Source: Geomesophilobacter sediminis
Lineage (GTDB): Bacteria > Desulfobacterota > Desulfuromonadia > Geobacterales > Geobacteraceae
NCBI RefSeq assembly: GCF_016458275.1
Contig: NZ_JAEMHM010000011.1
Span: forward strand, 146,624-210,623
Length of the DNA: 64,000 bases
Direction: 5' to 3'
Part shown: in pieces, positions 44,851 through 53,823 of the stretch
How positions within the stretch are numbered: position 1 is the first letter of the stretch
Layout: each line of letters begins with the position of its first letter
Made by a program: the position numbers and the translations under genes
The notes under the pieces: model-generated
What the model was told of the DNA's origin: nothing
Database searches by the model: none
Seen by the model: only the letters and a program-made list of their open reading frames with translations

Positions 44851-44916
44851 CGTCCCTGGTTCCGTGGCGGCCGCGGTGGGCCAGCGCGGCGGTCCCGGTG
44901 GCCCGTCTTGCTGCCG

Positions 44917-46800
44917 ATGCTCATGCTGCTGGCCCTGCCGTTGTGGGGCCGCGCCGAAACCTCCCCCCCGGAACCACGCACCGAGAGCGCCTACGCGGAA
45001 CAGCTGGTCCAGCAGGCGCAAAAGATGGATCTGGATCGCGACCGGACCTGGCATGCCCTGCTCCATTACGCCGGCAGCGGCGAGCGGGTCCGGAGCCGTA
45101 TCCCCGATCCCCGCTTTTTCCTCGCCCCTGAGGGGCGGACCGACTCCGCCGCGGAACTCGCCCAGACGCTGCGCAGCTTTTTCCTTCCCGGCGGAAAGGA
45201 CGGCGAGCACGCGCTCTGCCGCTTCCCCGCCAGGTTCCAGTTTCTGCAGGAAAAGCTCCGGATCGACCCCGCCCGGCTCCCCGCCGTCACCTGCACCGAG
45301 CGCGACAGCCTGTTCGAGACGGTCGATCCCCAAGCCGCGGTCCTGGTCTTCCCGGTGGGACACATCAACAGCCCCGCCTCCATGTTCGGGCACACCCTCT
45401 TGCGCCTGGACGGCACCAGCAAAAGCAGCCTCATCTCCTACGCCGCCAACTACGCCGCAGCCGCCACCGACAGCAACGGCCTGCTCTACGCCTGGAGGGG
45501 GATCTTCGGCGGCTATCGTGGCTATTATTCGCTGCTCCCCTACTACCTCAAGGTCAAGGAGTACTCCGACCTCGAGCACCGCGACATGTGGGAGTACCCG
45601 CTCAAGCTCTCGCAACCGGAGGTGCGCCGGATGCTCGCCCATCTGTGGGAGCTGCAGAAGATCTACTCCGACTACTATTTCTTCGACGAGAACTGCTCGT
45701 ACAACCTGCTCTTCCTCATCGACGCCGCCCGGCCCGAACTGAGACTCACCGACAAGACCGGTCTATGGGTGCTCCCCTCCGATACCATCGACCTGGCCCG
45801 AGCGGCCGGGGTCCTCGGGCCGGCGCACTACCGTCCGTCCCAGGGGACCAAGATCCGCCGGATCGCCGCGGGGCTCGACGCCCCCACCCGGGAGGCCGCC
45901 TACCGAATCGCCCGGGCGGAGCTTTCCCCCCAGGCGGTGCGCAACCTCCCGGTATCCGCCGAGGAGCGGAGACAATCGCTCGATTTGGCCGCGGAATTTC
46001 TCCAGTTTCGCTTTGCCCGCGAGGAGATCGGCAAGGAGGCGTATTCGAGGAACTACCTCAAGGTCCTGGCCGAGCGAAGCCGCATGGGAAGCAGCAGCGC
46101 CGCCGAAACCGCGGCCGAACCGGATCCGCCCGATCGGGGCCACGGTTCCTTCGCCGTCGGCACCGGGGCCGGAGTCCGTCGCAGCGACCCCTACCTCGAG
46201 CTGCGTCTGCAGCCTGCCTACCACTCGCTGCTCGATCCGGACCAGGGGTACCTCCCCGGGGCGCAGCTCAAGTTCATGGAAGCCGCCTTCCTCTACAACT
46301 TCGGAACGCACGATGTGGAGGTGAAATCCCTGCACCTTTTGGACATCGTCTCGCTCGCCCCGCGCGACCGTTTCTTCCAACCCCTCTCCTGGAAGGCGCT
46401 CATCGGCGCGGACCGGGAGGCGATGCGCGACGGCAGTGATGCGCTCCTGTTCCGGATCAACACCGGGGGCGGTTTCGCCCATGCCTCCCCGTTCGGGGGC
46501 ATCGCCTATGTCATGGGGGAATTGGACTTCAACGCGGGAGGCAAGATCCGCGGGACGGCGACCATCGGTCCGGCACTTTCGGTGGGGGACCTGGAACAGA
46601 TCGGCGGGTGGTGGAAGGTGCAGTTTTTCCTGCGCGGGGCGGTCTACGAGCTGGGCGACGATCGCTGGGTGTTGAAAGGAGGGATCAACCAGAGCTTCCG
46701 CGTGTCGCAGCAGGACACGGTGACCCTGGAAGTGAGCCAGGAGGCGGTGAACCGGCACGGGGTCTTCGAGGGGGCGTTGTTATGGAATCGGTATTTCTGA
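44917..46800 (+). CDS. DUF4105 family envelope protein
   Basis: About 627 residues. After a hydrophobic segment (MLMLLALPLWGRAE) comes a predicted papain-like NlpC-type domain of DUF4105: VLVFPVGHINSPASMFGHTL, ISYAANYAAAATDSNGLLYA, and YFFDENCSYNLLFLIDAARP, with a candidate Cys (ENCSYN) and His (MFGHT). A beta-rich C-terminal half follows (about 430-627), possibly an outer-membrane barrel ending in Phe (LLWNRYF). The frame is open from 44779, but that would cross the terminator. Between the terminator and 44917 there is only a TTG (44908), so the start is uncertain and the Arg-rich region just upstream may belong to the protein. Confidence 0.82.
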   Translation: MLMLLALPLWGRAETSPPEPRTESAYAEQLVQQAQKMDLDRDRTWHALLHYAGSGERVRSRIPDPRFFLAPEGRTDSAAELAQTLRSFFLPGGKDGEHALCRFPARFQFLQEKLRIDPARLPAVTCTERDSLFETVDPQAAVLVFPVGHINSPASMFGHTLLRLDGTSKSSLISYAANYAAAATDSNGLLYAWRGIFGGYRGYYSLLPYYLKVKEYSDLEHRDMWEYPLKLSQPEVRRMLAHLWELQKIYSDYYFFDENCSYNLLFLIDAARPELRLTDKTGLWVLPSDTIDLARAAGVLGPAHYRPSQGTKIRRIAAGLDAPTREAAYRIARAELSPQAVRNLPVSAEERRQSLDLAAEFLQFRFAREEIGKEAYSRNYLKVLAERSRMGSSSAAETAAEPDPPDRGHGSFAVGTGAGVRRSDPYLELRLQPAYHSLLDPDQGYLPGAQLKFMEAAFLYNFGTHDVEVKSLHLLDIVSLAPRDRFFQPLSWKALIGADREAMRDGSDALLFRINTGGGFAHASPFGGIAYVMGELDFNAGGKIRGTATIGPALSVGDLEQIGGWWKVQFFLRGAVYELGDDRWVLKGGINQSFRVSQQDTVTLEVSQEAVNRHGVFEGALLWNRYF

Positions 46801-46833
46801 CAGCAGGGCGATTGCCGGTCCGCTCGCGGGCCT

Positions 46834-46859
46834 GATCGCGCCAGGAATGGCGCTCCCAC
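46834..46859. repeat. Single arm of the GCGCCAGGAATGGCGCTCCC repeat
   Basis: ATCGCGCCAGGAATGGCGCTCCCA is one arm of the inverted repeat at 16297-16356. The mate arm is absent; GC-rich CAGGCACCAGC words follow to 46920. Confidence 0.7.
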
Positions 46860-46965
46860 AAGGCAGGCACCAGCTCCCTTCGGGCAGAGGCACCCGCTCC
46901 CCGCCGGGCAGGCACCAGGTATCGTTACCTGACGACCGGCCCGGGGGGTGAAGAGCCTGCTGAGG

Positions 46966-49167
46966 CTACGGCTCCTTGGCCACCGCCACCAGCACCACGA
47001 GGGAGCGCTCCTTGACGAGGTACCCCTTGTCGGGCACCTCCGGCGCCTCCTGGAAGGGAAGGATATCGTCCGGAGAGACGAGCGAGGTATCGATGAAGCG
47101 ATGCCAAACGCCGCCGGGGAGTTTCTTCGGGGAAGGGAGCCGGAAGTTGAGCGGTTTCCAGTAGGCGTTCACCATGTAGTGGAAGACGACGTTGCGGGTG
47201 CCGCTCCACGCGGTGAGGGCGATCGAGTGGGACTCGTGGCTCCAGTCCGGTGAGCCGAGGCGGACGCCATGCCATTCCAAACGGGCCTGGTGCAACAGTT
47301 GGTTCAGGGTAAGCCCGAGATCCTCCATGCTGGTGCCGTGCATCAGCCGGGCGTGGATCAGGTGCTGCACGAAGCGGTGGACGTCGGCGTGACGCTCCAG
47401 AAGTCGCCAGTCGAACCAGCCGATCTCGTTGTCCTGGCAATAGGCGTTGTTGTTCCCCTTCTGAGTCCGGCGCACCTCGTCTCCCATGAGGATCATCGGG
47501 GTGCCGAGGGCGAGGAGGGTTGCGGCGAGGAAATTTTTCACCTGGCGGTTGCGCAGCGCCTCCACCGCCGGGTCCGGGCTCTCCCCCTCGACACCGCAGT
47601 TCCAGCTCACGTTGAAGGTGGCACCATCCCGGTTGTCCTCTCCGTTGGCCTCGTTGTGTTTCCGGTTGTAGGAGACGAGGTCGTTGAGGGTGAACCCGTC
47701 GTGGCAGGTGACGAAGTTGATGCTCTGCTCCGGCTCGCGCTCCTGGTGGCCGTAGATGTCGGGGCTGGCCAGCAGCCGCGACGCAAAGCGCGACACCGAC
47801 CCGTTATCCCCTTTGAAAAAGCTGCGCACGTCGTCGCGAAACTCCCCGTTCCACTCCGTCCAGCTGTCCCCGATGAAGCTCCCCACCTGGTAGAGCCCCC
47901 CCGCATCCCACGCCTCGGCGATCAGCTTGATTCCGGCCAGCGCCGGCTCCGACTCGATATCCCAGATGATGGGGGGATTTTTCAGCGGGTGCCCCTCCAA
48001 GTCCCGGGAAAGGATCGAGGCGAGGTCGAAGCGGAAGCCGTCCACGTGCATCTCGCGGACCCAGTACAAGAGGCTGTCGATGATCATCCGGCGCACCACG
48101 TGGTGGTTGGCGTTGAAGGTGTTGCCGCACCCGGAATAATCCATGTAGTTCCCGTCCGGGGAGAGGGTGTAGTAGACGTCGTTGGCAAAGCCGCGGTAGC
48201 AGAAGGTGGGCCCTTTGTGGTCCCCTTCCGAGGTGTGGTTGAAGACGACGTCGAGGATCACTTCGATCCCGGCGCGGTGCAGCGCCTTCACCATGGTGCG
48301 GAACTCGTTCAATGCGCCCAAGGGGTTTGGGTCCGAACTGTAACCGGCGTGGGGCGCGAAAAAGGAGACCGGGCTGTACCCCCAGAAGTTGCGCAGCCCC
48401 AGCGGGGCGTCGTTGGGATCGAACTGGAATACCGGCAAGAGCTCCACTGCGGTGACGCCGAGCTCCTGGAGATAGGGGATCTTCTCCATCAAGCCGGCAT
48501 AGGTGCCACGCTTTTCCGGGGCCACCCCGGAGGAGGGGTGCTTGGTGAAGCCGGCAACATGCATCTCGTAGATGACGGTGCGGGAAAAGGGGCGCTTGAG
48601 AGGGAGGTCCCCCTCCCAGTCATAGCCTCGAGGGTCGGCAACGACGCTCTTCATCGCCTTGCCGACATTGTCCCCAGGGAGGCAGGCGGCGCCGCGGTCG
48701 TACCCTTTGGGAACCACCACCGCCCGTCCGTAGGGATCGAGGAGCAGCTTCTCCGGATCGAAACGGAAGCCGCGCTGGGGGATGAAGGGCCCGGAGACGC
48801 GATAGCCGTAAAGCTGGCCGGGACCGATCCCCGGAACGAAGACGTGCCAGTAGTGATAGGTCCGGTTCTTCCTCGGGTCCAAGACGATGACCCGCGAGGG
48901 GAGTTGGTCGTCAACGGCGTCGAACAGAAGGAGTTCGATTCCGGTGCAGTCCCGGGCGAAGACGCTGAAATTCACCCCGCCGTCGAAGACGGTAGCCCCC
49001 AGCGGAGAGGTATTGCCGCTGCCGAGGAGGGAGAGCTCACCTGCTTTTTCAGGAACCATTGCCATACCGTCGTTCCCCTCCGTCAATGAGATGCTGTGGC
49101 CCGGTCCTGCCGCTCGATCGTTCGACAACCGCCCATTGGTGGTATTGTTGAGACTTTTGGCTTTCAT
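46966..49167 (-). CDS. glgX: Glycogen debranching enzyme GlgX
   Basis: GH13 isoamylase-type enzyme that removes the short branches left by glycogen phosphorylase. N-terminal CBM48-like domain (about 45-170: PLGATVFDGGVNFSVFARD), catalytic barrel with EMHVAGFTKHPSS, DVVFNHTSEGDHKGPTF, nucleophile DGFRFDLASIL, acid LIAEAWDAGGLYQVG and VTCHDGFTLNDLVSYN, then a C-terminal beta domain. GNNNAYCQDNEIGWFDWRL is characteristic of GlgX/TreX. 733 residues. The first 35 residues are polar and weakly conserved, so a later start (for example the Met in DGMAMVPEK) is possible. Monocistronic. Confidence 0.93.
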   Translation of the reverse strand: MKAKSLNNTTNGRLSNDRAAGPGHSISLTEGNDGMAMVPEKAGELSLLGSGNTSPLGATVFDGGVNFSVFARDCTGIELLLFDAVDDQLPSRVIVLDPRKNRTYHYWHVFVPGIGPGQLYGYRVSGPFIPQRGFRFDPEKLLLDPYGRAVVVPKGYDRGAACLPGDNVGKAMKSVVADPRGYDWEGDLPLKRPFSRTVIYEMHVAGFTKHPSSGVAPEKRGTYAGLMEKIPYLQELGVTAVELLPVFQFDPNDAPLGLRNFWGYSPVSFFAPHAGYSSDPNPLGALNEFRTMVKALHRAGIEVILDVVFNHTSEGDHKGPTFCYRGFANDVYYTLSPDGNYMDYSGCGNTFNANHHVVRRMIIDSLLYWVREMHVDGFRFDLASILSRDLEGHPLKNPPIIWDIESEPALAGIKLIAEAWDAGGLYQVGSFIGDSWTEWNGEFRDDVRSFFKGDNGSVSRFASRLLASPDIYGHQEREPEQSINFVTCHDGFTLNDLVSYNRKHNEANGEDNRDGATFNVSWNCGVEGESPDPAVEALRNRQVKNFLAATLLALGTPMILMGDEVRRTQKGNNNAYCQDNEIGWFDWRLLERHADVHRFVQHLIHARLMHGTSMEDLGLTLNQLLHQARLEWHGVRLGSPDWSHESHSIALTAWSGTRNVVFHYMVNAYWKPLNFRLPSPKKLPGGVWHRFIDTSLVSPDDILPFQEAPEVPDKGYLVKERSLVVLVAVAKEP

Positions 49168-49447
49168 TTCATTATACCCTTAAAACCTGCCTTCAAGTTG
49201 GCGGGGTGCAGGCATTGCGAGCAGTAAGTACTGTATCGGCTGATATGCCGCTCGACATGAGACTGTATTGGGGATGACGGTGCAAGAACACGGTTTTTAT
49301 ATGGACAGGGATCAGAGCGTAGGCTAACATTAAAACCGCGAGCTGACCGGCTCTGCCTCCGCGTTCTATGAATACTTTCACATGCTTGAGTGAGATCTGG
49401 ACTGCCTGAAACAGTAACCGGCATCGCCAAGCCAGGAGTTCGGCAAC

Positions 49448-49915
49448 ATGAAAAAGCTGTATCTCGCCTCCCCGCTCGGCTTCTCTCCCGAAAACGTCGC
49501 CTATCTCAACAAGATCAAGGTCAGGCTCGCCGCTCTGGGCTTCGAGATTTTCGACCCCTGGGATCAAACCCAGTTTAAGGACCGTATCGAGACGGCCCTG
49601 CGGCAGACCGACTTCAACGAGCGAGTAGCGCAGCTGCAGGAGGTTTCCCGGCAAATCGGGACGTGCAACGAGGGGGGAATCCGGTGGGCTAACTACGTCC
49701 TTGCGGTGCTCGACGGCGCCGAGGTCGACTCGGGCACCGCGGGTGAGGTAGGTTTTGCCTCCGCACTGGGTAAGAAATGCTACGGGCTGCGGACCGACCT
49801 TAGGGACAGCGGGGATTTCGTCGGTCTGCCGATCAACCTGCAGTTGATCCACTTCATCGAGCGCAGCGGCGGGAAGATCTTCCGAAGTATCGACGAGATC
49901 GTCATTCTCCTCTAG
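49448..49915 (+). CDS. Nucleoside 2-deoxyribosyltransferase
   Basis: 155-residue enzyme that moves 2-deoxyribose between bases or hydrolyses deoxynucleotides, in nucleotide salvage. KKLYLASPLGFS at the N-terminus, DPWDQTQF, NYVLAVLDGAEVDSGTAGEV with candidate catalytic E100 and ligands D89 and D94, then GFASALGKKCYGLRTDLR. AGGAG lies nine bases before the ATG. It lies between glgX (divergent) and the polymerase gene. It could be a damaged-nucleotide hydrolase, which would suit the repair genes nearby (inference). Confidence 0.88.
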   Translation: MKKLYLASPLGFSPENVAYLNKIKVRLAALGFEIFDPWDQTQFKDRIETALRQTDFNERVAQLQEVSRQIGTCNEGGIRWANYVLAVLDGAEVDSGTAGEVGFASALGKKCYGLRTDLRDSGDFVGLPINLQLIHFIERSGGKIFRSIDEIVILL

Positions 49916-50496
49916 GAACTTGCCGCTTCCGCGCGGCTCGCGACGGCGAGCCCCCCTTCCGTTTACGCCTTTGCGATCGCGGCGCCGCTCCTTCGTCATG
50001 ACGTGCAGCAACCTTCCTGCGATTTTCCCCAAAAGTACCCGGGCATCCGGGGTAAGCTCCTGTTGCGCATCGCCCGGCTGATAAGCCGCCGGCTGCGCGA
50101 GACCAACCGCCTCCTTGCCGAATCCCTGCACCACTGACGCCGCCGATTCATTCATCCCTTGCCCCGGCACGGTTAGCGGTTAAAACGCCCACCAGGCGCT
50201 GCGCCGCGTTGAGGTTCACGGCAGCCGCCAGCCCCCAGAGCGCTCCTTCCACCAATCCGCTCCCCAGCCCCACCAGAAGAATCAATACCCTTTCAAAACG
50301 CGTGCACCAGCCTATTCCTGTCCGGTACCGAGCCATCGCCGTCCGGCTGCTGCCGGTAGCAGTTGAGCCCCTTGATGAGGCTGGAGGCACAGTCCCCAGG
50401 CCGGCCAGCGCAACCTGATTTTGCCGACCGTTTCCGCCTGTCGCTTCGCTGTTCCCGTTATGCCAGTGATCGCCGGATCTTTAGAATGATAAAAAT
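49916..50496. other. Region without a supported gene
   Basis: About 580 bases. Minus-strand frames (for example 50148-50390, containing a hydrophobic LILLVGLGSGLVEGALWGL stretch, and the frame starting near 50158) are open but have no clear RBS or recognised family, and could be gene remnants. The last 50 bases become AT-rich and lead into the polymerase promoter. Confidence 0.35.
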
Positions 50497-50549
50497 TTGA
50501 AATAATTAATATTGAATGTTATAGATCCCAATAAGGTTGTCAAGGAACC
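50497..50549 (+). promoter_or_regulatory. Promoter and palindromic site of the polymerase gene
   Basis: -35 TTGAAA (50497-50502), 17-base spacer, -10 TATAGA (50520-50525), in a marked AT-rich patch. Ten bases downstream lies the palindrome GGTT-gtcaagg-AACC (50535-50549), placed where a repressor would block initiation. It does not fit the published Geobacter LexA consensus exactly, so its regulator is open. Confidence 0.5.
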
Positions 50550-50587
50550 GTTCCTCGTGAAAAGCGCCGGCTCAGGAGCTCCTCCGG

Positions 50588-53500
50588 ATGTTCATCCCAT
50601 TGCATGTAAAAAGCGACTATTCGCTCGGGTACGGCACCGCCTCTATTGAGGAGCTCGTGGAGCGCGCCAGTCGGCTGGGATACCCGGCACTCGCCCTGAC
50701 CGACATCGAGAATCTCTACGGCCAGGTGAGGTTTCACCGACAATGCAGAGAGTACGGCATCCGTCCCATTACCGGCATCGAGCTGCGGTCGGGGTTCGAT
50801 CTTCGCCAGGGGGTCGGGAGCCGTCACGGCCGGATGGTCCTTCTGGCCAGAAACGACACGGGATACCGGTCCCTTTGCCATATCGTGGCGCGCCGTCGTG
50901 GCGCGGTGGGCGAGAGCAAAGAAAAGGCGGACGATCCGGTGGCGCTGCTCCTGAAACACCGGGAGGGGCTCTTCGCCCTGAGCGACGATCCGGCCGCGCT
51001 GGCCCGCCTGGTGGCTGGAGGGTTTCCCCGACCGATGGCGGGATTGCTGATCGTGCGTCCGGGGACCGACGAGGAGCCAGCGCCGCGGGTCGAAGCGGCC
51101 CGTCGCCTGGGAATCCGGGCGGTGGCAGATCTGGACTGCCTGCTCCTTGACCCCGCCGACCACCCGCTCCACCTGCTCCAGCTCGCGATCCGGACCGGGA
51201 CCGCGCTGCGGGAAATGGAGATGGCGGCCGAAGCGGAATCCGTGGATCGGCTACTTATCTCCCCGGAAGCGGCGGACGTCCTGTTCCACGACCTGCCGGC
51301 GGCAGTTGCGGCAGCGGAGGAGATCGCCGCCACCTGTTCTTTCGACCTGATCCAGGAGCTTGCTCCCCGGAGCGATCTTTTAAGCGAGGAAGCGAACGCC
51401 TTGCAGCTCAGACAGCTTTGCAGCCGAGCCATTTCCCTGCGGGAGGCCCCGGAGCCGGCGTGGCTTCAGGTACACCGGGTGCGCCTGGATCAGGAACTGG
51501 CCACGTTCGCGGCCTTGGGCTTTTCCCGTTTCATGCTCCAGGTAGCCGAGATCCTCGGCTACTGCCGCGACAACGGCATCCCCACCGCCGTCCGGGGATC
51601 GGCGGTCAGTTCGCTCGTCATCCACCTGCTCGGGGGCTCGCCGGTGGACCCGATCGCGGAAGGACTCCTTTTCGAGCGCTTCCTGCACCCTGGCAAGAGC
51701 TCCTGGCCCGATGTCGACCTCGACCTGCCGTGGCACCGGCGGGACGAGGTAATCGATTTCGTCTATCGCCATTTCGGCCACGATCATGTCGCCATGGTCG
51801 CCGCACACCACAGCTTCCGCTACCGCTCCGCCCTGCGGGAGGGGTTGAAGGCCTGGGGGGCCCGCCCCGCCCTGATCGAGAGCCTGAGCCGGGCGCTCCC
51901 TCCGGAGGAGCTCGAACCGCAGGAGGTCGATTTCCTCGACCTCGCGGCGCAGCTGCCGGAAGAGACGGCCGCGGAGGACCCGCTGCGGCGCTACGAGAAG
52001 GCTCCCATGCTCACGGAAATCCTCCCCCTGGTCCGACGCCTGGTTGGCCGGCCGCACCACCTGGCGGTGCACCCGGGGGGCGTGCTCATCGAACGTTTTC
52101 CCCTTCGGGACCGGCTCCCCCTGGAACGGGCCCCGAAGGGGGTGGTAATCACCCAGTACGACTCGGTGGCGGTGGCCGAACTGGGCCTGGTAAAGATCGA
52201 CCTGCTCGGCAACCGCTGCCTGAGCGAACTGGAAGAAACGCTGCGCCTGGCCCAAGCCGAGCCGTGCTCCCTGGCGGCGCTGCCGCGTGAGGACCCGGCC
52301 ACCCTCGAGCTCATCGACCGGGCGGACACGCTGGGCTGTTTTCAGTTGGAGAGCCCTGCGATGCGCGTCCTGCTGGCCCGGCTCCCCATCCGGAGCAGCA
52401 GCGATCTCACCGCCGCCCTCGCCCTGATCCGGCCCGGCGCGGCCTCCGGGGAGGTCAAGCGAAGCTTCGTACGCCGGGCGCGCGGCGAAGAGCGGGCCCT
52501 CCCCGTCTTTCCGGCACTGGCCGACCGCACCGCCACGACCCAGGGACTCCTTCTTTACGAGGAGGACGTCATGGAGCTTTTGAGCCGGACCGGAGGCGTC
52601 AGCCTCGCCGAGGCCGACGAGCTGCGCCGGGGCATCGTGCGCAGCGGCGGCGATGCCGAGGTGCTCGCCGAGCTGCAGCGCCGCTTCCTGGAACAGCTAC
52701 CCGAGGAGGCGGGTGAACAGGGACGAGCCCGGGCGCGACGCGCCTGGCTCACCGCCGCCAGGTTTGCCGCCTACTCCTTCAACAAGGCCCATGCGGCAAG
52801 CTACGCCCGCCTCGCTTACTACTCCGCCTATTGCAAGGTGCATTATCCCCTTCAGTTCGCCTGCGCGCTCCTCAACCACCATCAGGGACTCTACCCGCTC
52901 CGGGTCGAAGCGAACGATCTCCAGCGGATGGGGGTGCGGCTCTCCCTTCCGGAGGTCAACCGGTCGAGCTACTCCTGCGGCCTGGAAATGAGTCAAGGAA
53001 CGGCGGCCACCGTCCGGATCGGTCTTGCCAAGGTGAAGGGGCTCTCCCGGCGGGCCGCCCTGGAGCTCATCGAGGTACGGGAGGACGGTGGTCCGTTCCT
53101 TTCCCTGCGGGACCTCCTGGAACGAGTCCCCCTTATCATACGGGATGTGACCGCGCTGGTTTTCTCCGGAGCCTGCGATCGGCTCCCTCCCCTCACCCGG
53201 CAGGGGTACCCGTTTCTGCACGAGACCGTACTAAAGCGGTTCCGGGAGGGTGCACCGCTGGATGATCTCGACCGGCTGCACCTCACCCTCCCCCCGCTGT
53301 CCGATGCCGACCGGCAGCGCGTCACCCTGTACCAGTCCCTGACCCGGGTGCGCAACGAGCTGATCCATCTGGAGATGAGCGTGACCGCCCACCCGATGCG
53401 GCTTTTGCGCCCCGAGGCGAGACGCTGCCGCTGCCTGACGGTGGCACAAGCTACGGCGCGCCCGGCCGGAGAGCCGGTACGGCTGGCGGCGGTAATGGCG

Positions 53501-53740
53501 GCAATGCGCCGGGTTCCGATTCGGGAGGGAATCCTTCAGTATGTGACCTTGGAAGACGAAACGGGACTGCTGGAGGGAGTGGTGCTGCCGCAGCGCTACC
53601 GGCTCATGGGAGAGCGGGTGACCACGCCGGGGCCGTTTCTGGTGGAGGGGATACTGCAGCGGCAGCAGGAGGTCCCCTTTCTGGAAGTGATCCGGCTGGA
53701 CCCGTTCCACGAACGGGAGGAGCCGTACGGTACCCGATGA
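50588..53740 (+). CDS. DnaE-type DNA polymerase III alpha subunit, DnaE2/accessory class
   Basis: C-family replicative-type polymerase of 1050 residues, shorter than main DnaE (about 1160) and close to DnaE2. PHP domain at the N-terminus (FIPLHVKSDYSLGYG...ALALTDIENLYG) with the usual TDHGN changed to TDIEN, so the PHP metal site is degenerate. Polymerase catalytic motif SSWPDVDLDLPWHRRDEVI supplies the Asp pair; third Asp in LGLVKIDLLGNRCL. Fingers VHPGGVLIERFPL; helix-hairpin-helix region; OB-fold near 950-1035 (LQYVTLEDETGLLEGVV). AGGAG lies eight bases before the ATG. It is probably a second, damage-related polymerase (inference). A UdgX-type gene lies convergently 83 bases beyond its stop. 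Confidence 0.88.
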   Translation: MFIPLHVKSDYSLGYGTASIEELVERASRLGYPALALTDIENLYGQVRFHRQCREYGIRPITGIELRSGFDLRQGVGSRHGRMVLLARNDTGYRSLCHIVARRRGAVGESKEKADDPVALLLKHREGLFALSDDPAALARLVAGGFPRPMAGLLIVRPGTDEEPAPRVEAARRLGIRAVADLDCLLLDPADHPLHLLQLAIRTGTALREMEMAAEAESVDRLLISPEAADVLFHDLPAAVAAAEEIAATCSFDLIQELAPRSDLLSEEANALQLRQLCSRAISLREAPEPAWLQVHRVRLDQELATFAALGFSRFMLQVAEILGYCRDNGIPTAVRGSAVSSLVIHLLGGSPVDPIAEGLLFERFLHPGKSSWPDVDLDLPWHRRDEVIDFVYRHFGHDHVAMVAAHHSFRYRSALREGLKAWGARPALIESLSRALPPEELEPQEVDFLDLAAQLPEETAAEDPLRRYEKAPMLTEILPLVRRLVGRPHHLAVHPGGVLIERFPLRDRLPLERAPKGVVITQYDSVAVAELGLVKIDLLGNRCLSELEETLRLAQAEPCSLAALPREDPATLELIDRADTLGCFQLESPAMRVLLARLPIRSSSDLTAALALIRPGAASGEVKRSFVRRARGEERALPVFPALADRTATTQGLLLYEEDVMELLSRTGGVSLAEADELRRGIVRSGGDAEVLAELQRRFLEQLPEEAGEQGRARARRAWLTAARFAAYSFNKAHAASYARLAYYSAYCKVHYPLQFACALLNHHQGLYPLRVEANDLQRMGVRLSLPEVNRSSYSCGLEMSQGTAATVRIGLAKVKGLSRRAALELIEVREDGGPFLSLRDLLERVPLIIRDVTALVFSGACDRLPPLTRQGYPFLHETVLKRFREGAPLDDLDRLHLTLPPLSDADRQRVTLYQSLTRVRNELIHLEMSVTAHPMRLLRPEARRCRCLTVAQATARPAGEPVRLAAVMAAMRRVPIREGILQYVTLEDETGLLEGVVLPQRYRLMGERVTTPGPFLVEGILQRQQEVPFLEVIRLDPFHEREEPYGTR

Positions 53741-53823
53741 GTCCACCCGGGCACCCCTGGTGGATTTAGATTCCGTTACCCTCTTTGGATCATCCCGAAC
53801 CCACCACGCTCAGCAGGTGCGGG

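Noticed and set aside
50148..50390. 80-codon minus-strand frame with a hydrophobic stretch
   Set aside because: No RBS and no recognised family; most of it is low-complexity. Kept only as a note in the region entry.
50535..50549. GGTT-N7-AACC as a LexA box
   Set aside because: The Geobacter LexA consensus I know (GGTT-N2-C-N4-G-N3-ACC) does not fit; kept as an unassigned palindrome.
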